In this document: positions 47,850 to 59,765 of the stretch, piece by piece | Position numbering within the stretch: position 1 is the stretch's first letter | Layout of the letters: every line of letters starts with the position of its first letter | NCBI GenBank assembly: GCA_034440575.1 | Contig: JAOTOL010001661.1 | Coordinates: 3,380,001-3,444,000, forward strand | Length of the DNA stretch: 64,000 nucleotides | Source: Imbricaverruca yamaguchii | Taxonomy: Eukaryota > Arthropoda > Thecostraca > Neoverrucidae | Direction: 5' to 3' | Translations under genes and position numbers: made by a program | Notes under the pieces: model-generated | Seen by the model: only the letters and a program-made list of their open reading frames with translations | The model's database searches: none | Told to the model about the DNA's origin: nothing

Positions 47850-49210
47850 AGAAGTCTCTGAGGACATGACCTTGAAAGGTGTTAGTTAAAGAACTGGAAA
47901 AACCCGAAGGTGAAACAATAACCAGGTGCAACCATATTTTATGGAAGTCCGCGCGGTTTTTCCAGATCGTGTGGCGATCCCTTCTAACTATGAGTACAAC
48001 GAGTGCGTTAACTACTTGTGCTGTATGGTGATGGACAACTGGAAGACGCATGTGGAATTTCAAGCTCAAACTGTGTTGGCGAGATCGGAGTTTGTTATCA
48101 AGAGTAAGGCAAGATGGATTAGTTCTGCATGGAAATTACCAAAAATGTTGGGAGCATCCGTCATCAGTGTAGGAACACAAATACCAGAAGAAACATGGCG
48201 CGGTTTGAGGCAATAGCGAGCACATTCCATAAATAAATGTTTCTCTTTCAGACAGACATTCACGAGCAAATTGGTCGCTGATAACGGTTGGTGGCGGGCG
48301 CTGATGGCGCTATCTAAGAGGACTTGCCATTGAAAAAGCAATTGTATTCGAAACTTGAGCGAATTAGAGCGATGCAAAGAATGCGTCAGGTTTTACGGTC
48401 AGGAGCGGTCGCAGGTGCAGCCGAACAAACATTTGGGTGTATTCACACGGGAGAAACAGCCACTTCTGGCTCCTTACTTCTTCCCTGTGCTTCTGGAATG
48501 TCAAACGTCTATCGAGGGTACTTCCTAAGAATGAATGGTAAGTGACCACGGAAATCGGATGGCGATGTAATTGGAACGCTGAGGGGCTTCGAGGTGTTGT
48601 ACCATGTTTGAAAAGTAATGTTGCTGATTTCGAAGTGGAAAGGAAAAGGTCCCACTTTTTACATCAATCAACATGAGGCAAGGTGGGCAATAAGGCGATA
48701 AGATGGAGAAAAACTACTACTTGCGGTATGGGAGCGCCATAGGGCGAGATCATCAGCGATTTAGGATTAATGTATCCATGAGAAATCACGCGCTATGTCA
48801 CATAAAATATAATTGATGGCATTAAGACACATAATTGGAGATACCACGCTGCCTTGTGGAAGACCGTAGTCGAGTATATGGGGTGGGAAGTTATGGAGTG
48901 GCAGCGTACTTGAAACGTGCGTTCTTTGGGAAAATTTTCCCGGAAGTTTGCCAAGTTTCCCCTTATTCTAGGTTTGTGTAATTTTAAAAGTGGTGTGCAT
49001 CGGTATATTTTGCCGCGTTGAGGTCTGGGAAAACCGGTACCGTAGCTTCATGTTTTGCAAAGCTTTTTTGAACCGGAGACACTAATTGAACTATGTTCGT
49101 GGCTGTGTTGTTGGACTTCCAGAAGCCACTTTCATGCCTGGTGCTTGATCCTTTGGAATGCCACTACTGACAATGTTTAGTTCACTAAGTTTGTATTTAA
49201 ATAGGAGAAG
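47850..49210 (-). pseudogene. Decayed non-LTR reverse transcriptase
   Basis: Collinear reverse-transcriptase pieces lie on the - strand. ESGFWKSNNTATNIVQLV and VPVFPDLNAAKYTDAHHF come first (about 49140-49000). GLPQGSVVSPIMCLNAINYI (48866-48807) follows, then ADDLALW (the YADD catalytic region, about 48752-48730) and FLGSTLDRRLTFQKHREEV (around 48500). A thumb-like part is near 48350-48200. Stops and frameshifts separate the pieces. The PQGSV and ADD motifs are diagnostic of non-LTR reverse transcriptases; the I/Jockey grouping is a guess. It is not collinear with the LINE C-terminus at 51812-52324, which lies upstream of it on this strand. Confidence 0.8.
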
Positions 49211-50458
49211 AGGGCTTAACTTCACCGCTTTCTTTTAGTAGTCAGCGAACTAATTCGGCGAGACTATTTCCACAAGTTAATCGCTATAAATTGCTTCTGA
49301 ATGAACCACGAATCACTCTGGAATTACCGAATTCGGGGGAAGGGAAATAGGCGGGATGTGGTCGTTCAACACAACCGCATGAAACCAGACAATACTGGGC
49401 AGCCAGTGTACCGAATGAGCGGAAGCGTGGTTCTGCAACAAATGTGAGCATATATTAATGGGGCGCCCCTGTGCCCCCGGGAAGTGTGCCCTCTTCAGTG
49501 ATAATGGTGAATCTCCCTTCCGTGATGCCTTCAACTACACTTGCACCTCTCGAGGTGGTCGTGGGTCCATCACCACCTCCATGTATCGTTGTGCTCCCAA
49601 CTGAACACGCAGACCATGTGGTTAGACGTTCCCGAAGGGTAGTTCGACCCTCCTCATCGATATGACCCTGGCGTTTATGTGTCGTGAACTGTAATGTGCA
49701 TGTCGGTCGTAGCTAGATTCTTGCGAAGAAGAGGCAGTGAAAGGTGTAAGTAGTTAGCATCTCCGCCGTGGATGACGGCCGTTGTATAAACAACGCGCTA
49801 GTTGATTTGTGCGGAGGCGCAGGGAACGCCGGGAAAACGAACTGGTGCGTGAAGCGGAATCGCTGCTGCAGCACTGTGCGTACGGTGGGCAGTGGCGGCT
49901 CCATGGGAAACTGGGCATGTCCCTCCCCCGATAGCCGTAGCAGTGACCTTTCTTGGACTGGGAAAAAGAGTCCCTTTATGATGCCCGAGTACCCCCACCA
50001 CCACCACCACCACACCATCACCCTCCCGCATCAGCGATTTTTTTTTCGGCTGATGGCGACCCTGATAATATAAAAAGGCCCCCTCTGAGGAAGAATGACG
50101 CTCCTCCAGAACAAGTACCCTGCTTGGATACGCCCCGGATGAATAGCTTTGGTTGGTGCTTCATTGTGCCGGTGCACGCTTCACCACAAATCGACCTTCC
50201 AAATATGTGGAGGTTGCCGGCCGGCGAAGCTGCGGGCTATGGAAGCTACGGTCCTCCTGGAGTTTTGCATCTGTGAAGATTATGGTCAGTGGCTGTATGG
50301 TTCGTGGAGGTTGTAGGCTATGGAGGTTAAGGTGGTTGTGAGGTTGAGTGGTTAACCCAAATATTTTAATTAAGAATACCTCCCTATAGAAAATTTTATT
50401 TTTAAAATTTAAAAAAAAAAAAAAAAAAATTTAAAAAAAAAAAAATATTTTAAAAAAA

Positions 50459-50519
<61 letters not shown>

Positions 50520-51044
50520 AGTTCCCACAAACCTCTGGAACTTTTTAATCTGTCGAGATTGCGGTCCTTGGAGAAGGACCACAGAGTTGTGGTTTCAGAT
50601 AGAAAGATTTCAAATGGACAAGTCCTCTGGAAAGTGTCTTGTGGCCTATGGAGATTGTGAGTTGTGAAGTCTGTGAGCTGCGGGGTTTATGTCTTACCTT
50701 TGGGCTTTTTGAGTCGGTGGATGTTGTTTTCCGTGGAAGCTATGAGCTGTGGATGTTGTTATGCAAGTCTTCTGAACTGTCTAACATGCCATTGTAGCGC
50801 CTGGGTGTGTGGATCCGCGTAGGACCAGGGAAGGCCAGTAGAAGTACAGAGGTACGGTTAGGCTGGTTATTCTAAGCTATGGAGATGTCGTTGCCCAATA
50901 ACACTCGGGATGTGTACGGTGTAACCGAACTACCACATAAGTGGGGTCAACCTCCGGTAGGATATAGGAAGACAGAGAGACAGTATCACGCAGTGGTGCT
51001 GACATGTGTCACCGCCGTTAGGGGGGGGGGAGTATTTTTAGGCG
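49211..51044. other. No gene recognised; includes A-rich tract
   Basis: A tract of A runs broken by TTT (50398-50517) lies here. A frame at 49471-49665 (+) ends RRSRRVVRPSSSI, faintly like a retroelement integrase tail, but this is too weak to call. A run of CCACCACCA is at 49986-50010. Confidence 0.35.
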
Positions 51045-51200
51045 TGTCGGACCATAAAGGTTACTTGCGCCGCCATTAAAACGAGTGCGTTGCATGTCTG
51101 TCTAATAAAGCGAGTGTTTGCAAATAAAGTGCTGGCAAGCGGACATCTACGTTAAGGGAGTTTTACGTTTTAGTGTGTATGGTATTATAGGTGCTGAAGA
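51045..51200 (-). repeat. LINE fragment duplicated from the 52.3-kb element
   Basis: It shares GGACCATAAAGGT, a diverged middle, ACGTTAAGGGAGTTTTACGT and GGTGCTGAAGA-like words in the same order with 52262-52390. It is probably another fragment of the same LINE family. Confidence 0.6.
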
Positions 51201-51499
51201 CGAAGGCTGGGCTGGGGATATCTCCCTGATGTCTAAAAGTTTAATTTTACTTCACTCGTTCCGCAAAATATTTTTTAGTTTGGGTTGGGGTTGGGTGGTG
51301 TTTGAGAATGGCGAGAAATTGATTTTGCCAGGGTGCCGGCTTTAGCCTACTCTTATCGAAGAGCACCGAGGGATATCTACCGTGCGAACAAGGAGGCAAT
51401 TGCCCACACCCCTTATCATGCCGGCCGCCATGTGTTAGTTCTTAGTAGCTGGTTTGTCTGCGCATGCCATCCTGGGTTGCCAGTTGGGTTAGTAAGGTG

Positions 51500-51790
51500 T
51501 TTTGCATTTCGGTTCACCTATGTCCGCTGTACCTCTGGGTGGCTGTTTTACGTTATGAGTTGCAAGACAAATCGGCTCATCTGCGTCCGATGGTTCCTCT
51601 GGGTAGTCGTTTTACGTTAATGCTATTTTCATATTAAAGAAAGTCGGCTCATCTTCGCCCGACGGCACCGCTAGGTAGCTATTTCATATAATTTCGGAAT
51701 CAATCGACTGATGTACGTCCGACACCATTCAGGAATGGCTATTTTCGTGCTTCCTACGAGTGCTTCGCGGTCATGCATTGTGAGTTGATG
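51500..51790 (-). repeat. Tandem repeats in a LINE 3' UTR
   Basis: Four diverged units of about 70-85 bp share a + strand core CGGCTCATCTGCGTCCGA, then CCTCTGGGTAGTCGTTTTACG. They follow the stop of the LINE C-terminal frame at 51812, where 3' UTR would be. Confidence 0.6.
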
Positions 51791-51811
51791 TGAGTGTTGG
51801 TGGTGTGGTGT

Positions 51812-52390
51812 CTACAGTGCCCCTGCTAGTTTTGTGACATAACGATATTCAAGTAGCATTTGGAGGAGTTCTGGGTGTTTGTCACCAATAAGCGATGGAA
51901 GCGACAGGGTGATGCCCTCTCTTTGGCAAAATATCTTAAGTGGTTGTCTTTGAGAGTTAAAGCTACTACAGTCTAGTAGGATGTGGCCTCTGTTTAAAGT
52001 GGTGCTGCAGGTGTCGCAGTGAGGTGATGTATAATGGTCACCCTCCAGTTGAGGCTGTGTTGGTTTTGTGCAATCAGTTTTAAGTCTTGTGCGGATGTTG
52101 GCGAAATTTCTTTGTTGGCGAAATTTATTTGATGTGTTCCATGTGCCTATGGTTTGATTGCGAGGGTGTGGCTGGATTTGTGTTGCATTGAGATGTGTTG
52201 CGTTCAGTTGTTGGCTTGCCCAATAAACCGCTCTCCAGGCCGGAGGGGAGAGTGAGTTTTTTGTGAGTGCCGGACCATAAAGGTCTAGGACGAGTGTTGT
52301 GTTTTGCGAGCAAAACCAATGCAAGTGTATATTTACGTTCAGGGAGTTCTACGTTATAGCGTATGTGATGTTTCAGGTGCAGAAGGCACA
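51812..52390 (-). pseudogene. LINE ORF2 C-terminus, 5'-truncated
   Basis: A 170-residue open piece (52324-51812) has a zinc knuckle C103-x2-C106-x7-H114-x4-C119 within SPHCDTCSTTLNRGHILLDC. It is preceded by RTRLKTDCTKPT, and a conserved-looking tail EYRYVTKLAGAL follows. This arrangement is typical of the region after the RNase H domain in I-like non-LTR retrotransposons. Upstream codons (52390-52325) continue in another frame. No reverse transcriptase precedes it, so it is a 5'-truncated copy. Fewer disruptions than the 49-kb relic suggest it is younger. Confidence 0.72.
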
Positions 52391-52864
52391 TTTACTGGGC
52401 GGGGGCCGTCCCCAGTTCGCCAGGTCTTGATGCGCAACGCTTCATTGCCAACAACGATAAAATATGCATAATAGCTGAGACAATTTGAACATAGGCAAGT
52501 TATTGAAATATGCAAATATGGAAATATAGAAACGTAAATGCAAGTGGTTCAAGCGTACAGGGGCCCGACGGGTCAATACGGTAAACACTTATTCCGGCAG
52601 ATGGTTACTGGGCGCAGTGTATTAGAGTTGAGCAGAGAAAACGAGCTAGAATGGACATGGGTAGGCTCGAGTACACGCAATGCCATTTGTCTTGCGCCAT
52701 AGCGGCAAGTTCCCCTGCGCAACACACATGGCTATAGTTTCCTCCGCCGACTGCTGGATGACGGGCGGACGCTCTACGCTGCATCATCTCCAAAGGCATA
52801 CCCAAGGGGGCCTGGTCCCCTTAGCAACAAAATATACACTAGATCGAGCAAGAAGGTGATATTT
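52391..52864. other. No gene recognised
   Basis: Unique sequence between two transposon fragments. Confidence 0.35.
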
Positions 52865-52985
52865 TTACCACGGAAAACCATACAATTTCAGCGCTCTTCT
52901 CGTGCCGAAAGAGGTCTGTGTTTATTATTTTATGATCACCCTCCCCTCCCCCTCTAGGAAAGCCTTGACTGCGCCACTGTTCATT
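52865..52985 (-). mobile_element. hAT-like terminal fragment
   Basis: Read on the - strand from 52981: CAGTGGCGCAGTCAAGGC, then TTTCCTAGAGGGGGAGGGG and AGGGTGATCATAAA. It has the same terminal pattern as 22235-22338. The other end is not defined. Confidence 0.5.
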
Positions 52986-53524
52986 TCTGAATAATTTTAC
53001 ACTCTTCATCAACCACACATCCAAAAATGCACATAGCGAATGAAGTCCTTTAGATTGAAGTTTCTGGGTTTTCTTCTAGATGATCCCCACTTCATTAAAT
53101 TTTGATGACGTCTACATAGTTACCTGCAGCTGCCAAATGTGCGAGTGCCATATTGATATTATGGGTGTGCGCATGTTTGGCCTCAGTAGCATCAAAATTG
53201 AGCCTGGGTGGTTTCAGGTCAATCGTGGCTTGTGGAAAAGAAAGTCACGTTCTAAGGTAAGTCCGTTGGGCGAAGGTGGTTCTATAAGAAAGTCATATAA
53301 CGTACACAACCTGGCCGAAGCTAGCAATGCAACCTTGCTAATGCTTAGCTTCGCTTTCGAGTGAGCTGCTGCAAAGACTATAGTCGCTCAGCAATGTATA
53401 GTAGTAGTAGTATACTGAGTTCTGTAGGGTGATCAGTAAATGTTTACTTTAGGCCCTTTTCGCCATTTCAAGAAGAAACATGCTATACAACCATGTTTAT
53501 GAACATGATTAAGATGATAGAACC
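52986..53524. other. No gene recognised
   Basis: A 94-codon frame at 53080-53364 (+) includes Cys-rich TCSCQMCECH but no known domain. CpG falls away at the right end of this interval. Confidence 0.35.
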
Positions 53525-56500
53525 GTTTATGTCCATGGAAATGTGCCCAGTTTATATTTTAATTAATTGCTTGAAAAGATTGTTGATAATTTTTCATTTT
53601 CCCTGAAGAAAGTATGTTAGGCTAGGTGGTAAAGTGATGCTTTATGATTGTTGATAATTGGTAATTTTTCCTGAAGAAAGTATGTTAGGCTAGGTCATAA
53701 AGTAATGTTTTATGGTGTGTTATGAATTATTGGAATTTATTTGTCCAATGCAATGCTTATGAATGTGACTAATATGACCAGAGTACACACTTTCTGTGGA
53801 ATGCATACTTTTCTGTCAGACTGCAAAGTATGGCACTGGATGAGATCTCATTGGTGCAGAATGGGCATCCAGTGGTGTGGCTGGTGCAGTGATTTGTTTA
53901 GGGATGGGGCTGTGGTGCCACTCATGAGCAGACATAATGCTGGTTGTGCCACTGTGGTGGTAGGTTTGTGAAGTGTTGCTTTTGCCTTGTTGCCACCAGT
54001 GTGGACTTGCCATAATTAATGGCAAGTCTTTAATAATACTATATTAATAATGCTATATTTTGGTTTCTAGAGATTGTATAAATAATTTCCAATGGTCAAA
54101 TTTGAACAACATTAAAACAAACTCTTATGATGTGCAGTTTGTTGTATTGTCAAATTGTTTCACCCTGTCACTTTGCCCTCAATGTTAAATAGGAGCAATT
54201 GGTCATTCAACTTCTTGTAATAAAACAGGTCATGGGCTCTGGCAAAATAAGTCATAAAGGTTCTGTGTGATGCACTGACAATTTCCAATGTACTTAACTA
54301 AAGGGAAATTGAGCATGTTGCATTTTGATACCATCTTCAATAACTTCCATATAGTTTTAACCATCACTTTACACAAAATTCCAGGATTTGTGTTCCAAAT
54401 TATCACAATGTATTCCATTCAATTGTATTTCAGATGTTCTACATTGGAAAATGTATTTTCAATGATTTCAAATAAACCTGTATTAAATGAGCTGCATTCT
54501 AATGCCATACTAGACTACTCTTATAGACATCTAACCTGATCATTTTCAACTTTTGACAAGAAGCTTTCAGGTATTATTGAGGTTCTGCATGGCTCAATGC
54601 ATGTCAAACTTCACATTTGCTCCCCAGGGGATTTGTAGGGCCACCAAGCAGTGGCACAACACCAAATAAAGTTCCAGCATTGATTGATACCAAGCAGCAT
54701 CAGCTCTGCCACACCAAAATTGTGCAGGAGAAATGCATGCTTGTAGGTGCATTCCTTTCATGCAATGCCCATAAGCATACTTCTTAAGCAATGTTGAGGG
54801 AACCTGTCATCTTCAACTCTCAATGGTGGTGGAAATTATGCCAGATACATCACCTATCATTTGAAAGATGAAAATCTGCCTCTAACTTTGGAGTTCAGGC
54901 CCATTAATGTTCATGGAATGGTTTTGTACCCTATCATATCATGAATGGCTGGCAGTTGGTGGCAGGCCATGGGCTGTGCCATATTTGAGGCTCATCAAAT
55001 AGTTCCATAAAATTATACACAAAGTAACAATATGCACAATATATCAATGTTAATGGCAATTAAATCTACATCTGAAGGTAGGCTAATTTTAACAAATGCA
55101 CTCAGTATCATATTTTATGGAGACAGTCTCATAAATTGTAGCTATACTCTTTGCCACAAACACCAGTGAGCATCTGGGCTCACTTGTCACAGACTCATAT
55201 TTTGGAGTTCTTGAATAACATCAGGAGCCCACCTGTTTCCTTTCTACTGGAGATCCCAAACAGCTGCATTGACATTGTATCCAACACCTAATAAGACTGA
55301 TAATCCACTGATATTTCATATGTACCTGACAAAATATGTGTAAAGCTTGTCTTGTGAACACCTTAAAGCACAATAATACTGGCTAGGCTAGATTGAAAAG
55401 AAAAGGGCTTGGTTGAGTTGTGTTTAATTCTGCTGCATCATGTTAGGATATTGGACCACTAGATAGTTGCCAACTAGAAAGCATGCATTTCCCATAGGAA
55501 TAAATGGTGCCATCATTTTAAGCATATTCAGAATCATGTTCCTCCAATTCTTTTTCTCTATGTGCCATATTGAGTCATTAATTTTGTAACATATTTTTTT
55601 ATTGATACCTGGTCTAGCCTGAAATCCTTTCTTCATAAAAAAACTTCTTCATTTCTGTCTCAAACTTCTTCATCTAAATTTTTTTTTTTTTAAATAAATA
55701 GGTGGGGGGGGGGGGGGGGGAAAAAGACGTGGGCCCCCCCCCCCCCCCCCACAAGAAAAAAAAAAAAAAAAAAAACCAACCCCCAAAACAGCCCCCCGGG
55801 CGCCCCCCCCCCCCCCCCCCCCCCGGGGTTCTTTCATTTCATTATGGGATGAATGTTGTGACTACATTCTAAAGTATTGCTTTTCATGATTTACTGCCAA
55901 TATCAAGTCTACAGTGATAAATACAAAATCATCAACATTATTGAGTTGCTATGATTTATCCCTTCACCATTCAGTCTGCAAAGGCTAGTACTGAATCCAT
56001 CACAAAGTAGATACAATTGCCAATAACAATTATGCATTTATAAGCATGGTCCAGGACAAAAAAGGGATCAGAACCAGCAAGGATGTGGCAGTCAACCATA
56101 AAGTTGCCTGTACAGTAGGGTGGGTCCCAGAAATACTTTTTATCAGATATTAAATTACAGGAGTGAAATTATCATGGAGTGCATTGCTGTGAGTGTACAC
56201 CATTTTCAGTGTTTTTTTAGCCCTGTTCCAGAGGTGAGGACCCCTATCATTTCATGGGCAACTTTTTTTTATGAGCACAATTTTTCAAGCATTATGAGAT
56301 TTGCTTTTTAAATAAACATATTTAGGAAGGACCAGCAGGGTTGTATAGTAGCTTTATGCTCCCAGGTCACATGGGTCAGGAACAAGAGACCTGGTATGAT
56401 CATCAGCATTAGATGTGATCACAAATTATAATCCTCACAACAACCTCAATAACAAAATGTTTTTGCCAGTAATGCTTCAGAAGTAAGTAGAATTAAACTT

Positions 56501-56920
56501 AATAATGTCAGCAAATAACAATATGCTTTCTCATTTATGTGGAGACTGCACTCAGCTCTGCTGCATCTGGCAGCCAACATATGAATGTCAGATCACAAAT
56601 TGGTGGTATGGTTAATTTGTTTAGAGCATGCAGTTGTAAGCTAATTTCAAAGGAAACAGTGGATGAAATGACAACAAAACTATGCTTCATTGATGTCAAC
56701 CTAGTTTATGCATCAATACCTGATGCTCCTGACATGCTCACCTTGCACAAGCAATAAGTATTCACACCAAAACTCACATGTACAGACTGCAAAGACTGAT
56801 TTGTTTTAATTTGGTGACACTGATATCAATGATAGTGATGCATACACATATGCTATGAACTGACATTGCATAAAATTGCACATCAAAGGTAATCCCTTCA
56901 CTTGGAATTTGCACTACAGA
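53525..56920. other. CpG-free block (about 3.4 kb)
   Basis: No CG dinucleotide was found by eye from about 53525 to 55725 or from about 55830 to 56920. The only CpGs between are in a homopolymer-rich stretch at 55680-55826. TG and CA words dominate. A duplicated GAAGAAAGTATGTTAGGCTA is at about 53605 and 53672. No gene recognised. Confidence 0.75.
55679..55826. repeat. Alternating T, G, C and A homopolymer runs
   Basis: Successive T, G, C, A and C runs of 11-25 bases in 150 bp. The pattern looks like a collapsed or unpolished consensus rather than genuine sequence. Confidence 0.7.
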
Positions 56921-57118
56921 ATGTTCGTTATCACGACCCCAGATCCGATATGGTGAGCATATGCATGATACTTCTAAAAGGAATGCAGTTAGAAACAAGG
57001 AATTAACAATTCACAAACACTCACCAAGAAGCACAATGTTGATACTCCTTTTGGGGGTGTTGATTCAGTGTTGAGTAAGTGGAATTTTTCACCCTATTTC
57101 GCGAATATCTTATCACTG
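56790..57118 (-). mobile_element. hAT-type MITE, partial copy
   Basis: Read on the - strand from 57118: CAGTGATAAGATATTCGCGA, then CTTACTCAACACTGAATCAA and CATATCGGATCTGGGGTCGT, matching the first two thirds of the MITE family. The 3' terminus (TTTTAACCCTG) is absent. Confidence 0.72.
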
Positions 57119-57489
57119 ATGTCTGACCACAGTATTGCAGTGTTGTTTGTCCTTAAACTGCACCAAGTTAATACAAATGCAACTGAGGATAGTTTCTCTA
57201 ATACTACAATCCCATGCCTGGCAGAAAAGAGGCTGGTAATGTGTCTTTGCCTTTGAATTCACTTCTTCATGTTGTCCCTGCCTGTCCATGTTCAAAAAGT
57301 CTGGTATCTTTATTTATCTTTTGTGCATTATTGTGTGTGGTGTCCAATGGTAATGCTGAGCTTCTAAAAACATCAATGGTGAGAATCAGATAAATGTATT
57401 GACAACCACAAATTACAAACACTCAGTCATGGCACTGCTATAAAAATGTATTCACATCAGTGGCTCAAACTCCAGCACTTAACAGCGAT

Positions 57490-57782
57490 CCCATGAATAT
57501 TGGAATATATACATTTGCAATGACAATGCAAATGCCTATACCATAAACTAGTATTGTATGACCGACCAGCTGGTAGGTAATCCTTTTATCTGGAATTATG
57601 CTGCAAGATGTTTGTGCATTATGATCCATTATGGTGAGCATAAGCATGCTACAAATGAGATACTGTTAGAAACAAGACATTCATACCTCATAAACATACA
57701 AGAATCATGATGTTCCTGCTTCTTTGGAGAAGATGTTGATTCAGTATTCAGAAAGGTGTATATTCTAAATAATTTATTGCTG
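57490..57782 (-). mobile_element. hAT-type MITE, partial copy
   Basis: Read on the - strand it begins AATAAATTATTTAGAATATA and has CTTTCTGAATACTGAATCAA and CATCTTCTCCAAAGAAGCAG in family order. The 3' terminus was not found and most family CpGs are lost. Confidence 0.65.
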
Positions 57783-58566
57783 CACTACCTCGCTCCAATG
57801 CCTGCATATGGATGGAGTATGGTGCACCTTATCTTCCACTGCTTCAATACCTGACTGGCTGATGGGAGTTGTGAGCAGATGTGACGTGATTACTTCATTC
57901 GTCCAGTCATTCAGATTGGTGCAATATTGTGAACATCACAATTATCCAGCTGCCATCCTGGAAGATGTCAGTAATTTAATTATGAATGCAGTTTATGTCC
58001 TGTTTCAGACACCAACCATGCAATATGCCATGCACTGATGTATGGCTGAAGCAAACTGCATCATGAAAACTGTAATGCCAAGTACTGATACTTGGGGAGC
58101 ATTATTGCACTTCATTAATGCGAAGGATGCTCCGGTATTAAAATGAAGTGAAGACTGCCAGTGAACCAACCATGGGGACGCCACACAAGAGGCTTGCTGA
58201 CTATTTCTTCATTTGTGGCATTAACTATTCCAAAGGGCTGCAGAATGACTCAATTGCAGGTGAGAACTTTGAAGAATAATAAATCAAAAAAAAACAGGTG
58301 AGAACTTTGTATTTAAATATTGCTAACAGCATTATCTTGAGGTGGTTGAGATGAACTCAAGTGTTGTCAGAATAATGAGAATGTTGGTATTCTAGTGCAT
58401 TATGCAGAACCACTAAAGCCCACTGGATTGGGATCTTGGAGTGTCTCCCTCTTTCTCTCTTATGTCCCAATTTCCTCTTTCCATCCCCTTGTAGCTAATC
58501 AGTAACCAGTCACCAGTCGCCAGTGTGGAGAAAGTGAAACTGATTAGTAGATGTTGCCTGATGGTT
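57783..58566. other. No gene recognised
   Basis: A transition from CpG-poor to CpG-normal DNA, with short open frames only. A short A-rich duplication, CAGGTGAGAACTTTG, is at about 58257 and 58296. Confidence 0.4.
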
Positions 58567-59600
58567 CTGATGTGTACATGGCCAGTGTTTGGCTGGTGTG
58601 CTGTTGACACTGGTGGTGACCTCCTGCAGACAAGACCGTGCTGCAGGGCCCCCTGCAGCGGTCATACGCCGCTGATGTGTACATGGCTAGTGTATGGCTG
58701 GTGTGTGGCTGACACTGGTGGTGACCTCCCACAGACAAGACTGTGCCGCAGTGTCCCCGGCAGCGGTCATACGCCGCTGATGTGTACATGGCTAGTGTAT
58801 GGCTGATGTGTGGCTGACACTGGTGGTGACCTCCTGCAGACAAGACCGTGCTGCAGGGTCCACTGCAGCGGTCATACGCCGCTGATGTGTACATGGCTAG
58901 TGTATGGCTGGTGTGTGGCTGACACTGGTGGTGACCTCCTGCAGACAAGACCGTGCTGCAGGGTCCACTGCAGCGGTCATACGCCGCTGATGTGTACATG
59001 GCTAGTGTATGGCTGGTGTGTGGCTGACACTGGTGGTGACCTGCAGACAAGACCGTGCTGCAGGGTCCCCTGCAGCGGTCATATGCCGCTGATGTGTACA
59101 TGGCTAGTGTATGGCTGGAGTGTGGCTGACACTGGTGGTGACCTGCAGACAAGACCATGCTGCAGGGTCCACTGCAGCAGTCATACGCCGCTGATGTGTA
59201 CATGGCTAGTGTATGGCTGGTGTGCTGTTGACATTGGTGGTGACCTGCAGACAAGACCGTGCCGCAGGGTCCACTGCAGCGGTCATACGCCGCTGATGTG
59301 TACATGGCTAGTGTATGGCTGGTGTGTGGCTGACACTGGTGGTGACCTCCTGCAGACAAGACCGTGCTGCAGGGTCCCCTGCAGCGGTCATACGCCGCTG
59401 ATGTGTACATGGCTAGTGTATGGCTGGTGTGTGGCTGACACTGGTGGTGACCTGCAGACAAGACCGTGCTGCAGGGTCCCCTGCAGCGGTCATACGCCGC
59501 TGATGTGTACATGGCTAGTGTATGGCTGGTGTGTGGCTGACACTGGTGGTGACCTGCAGACAAGACCGTGCTGCAGGGTCCACTGCAGCGGTCGTACGCC
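58567..59600. repeat. 102/105-bp minisatellite carrying copies of an exon start
   Basis: Nine complete units plus the real exon start. GCTGATGT occurs at 58671, 58776, 58881, 58986, 59088, 59190, 59292, 59397, 59499 and (in the exon) 59601, so the spacing is exactly 105 or 102 bp. The difference is a CTC in GACCTCCTGCAG. Each unit contains a candidate acceptor (GTGCTGCAG) and about 33 bp matching the start of the exon at 59577. In the exon's frame the copies read GPLQRSYAADVYMASV and then reach TGA. The 339-codon (-) and 287-codon (+) frames across the array are by-products of a unit divisible by three. Confidence 0.95.
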
Positions 59601-59669
59601 GCTGATGTACTCGCGCACTACCCCAGCAGCAGGAGTGAGCACGTGTTCGACCCGGACGCCACGCGCATG
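59577..59669 (+). CDS. DENND5: DENND5-like protein, exon A (uDENN start)
   Basis: This exon encodes 31 residues, GPLQRSYAADVLAHYP then SSRSEHVFDPDATRM. The VLAHYP and FDPDA words fit the start of the uDENN region of DENND5 (Rab6-interacting protein 1), a guanine-nucleotide exchange factor for Rab GTPases acting in membrane traffic. The donor is ATG|GTAAGC at 59669/59670, phase 0. The acceptor is taken as GTGCTGCAG|GGT at 59576/59577. GACCTGCAG|ACAAG, about 17 bp upstream, is an alternative, and neither has a strong pyrimidine tract. The exon's first bases are also the last unit of the 102/105-bp array, which offers nine similar acceptors. The preceding coding exon (family N-terminus) was not found in the window, so the upstream intron is very long or that exon is missed. 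DENND5 rather than another DENN subfamily is judged from memory of motifs. Confidence 0.8.
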
Positions 59670-59765
59670 GTAAGCGGCATGTCGGTAGGGTGGTGCCATC
59701 AGTGCTTTGGCCACCCTGCCAGCTTAGTGGCGATGGACGCAGCAGTCGCGCTCCTGCTCTTGAGG

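Noticed and set aside
49471..49665. Integrase-tail-like RRSRRVVRPSSSI frame
   Set aside because: Only a short, low-complexity resemblance. No integrase core, LTR or gag nearby.
58544..59673. 339-codon (-) and 287-codon (+) Cys-rich repeat frames
   Set aside because: The 102/105-bp units are divisible by three, so any stop-free frame stays open. The + frame enters the true exon in the wrong frame.
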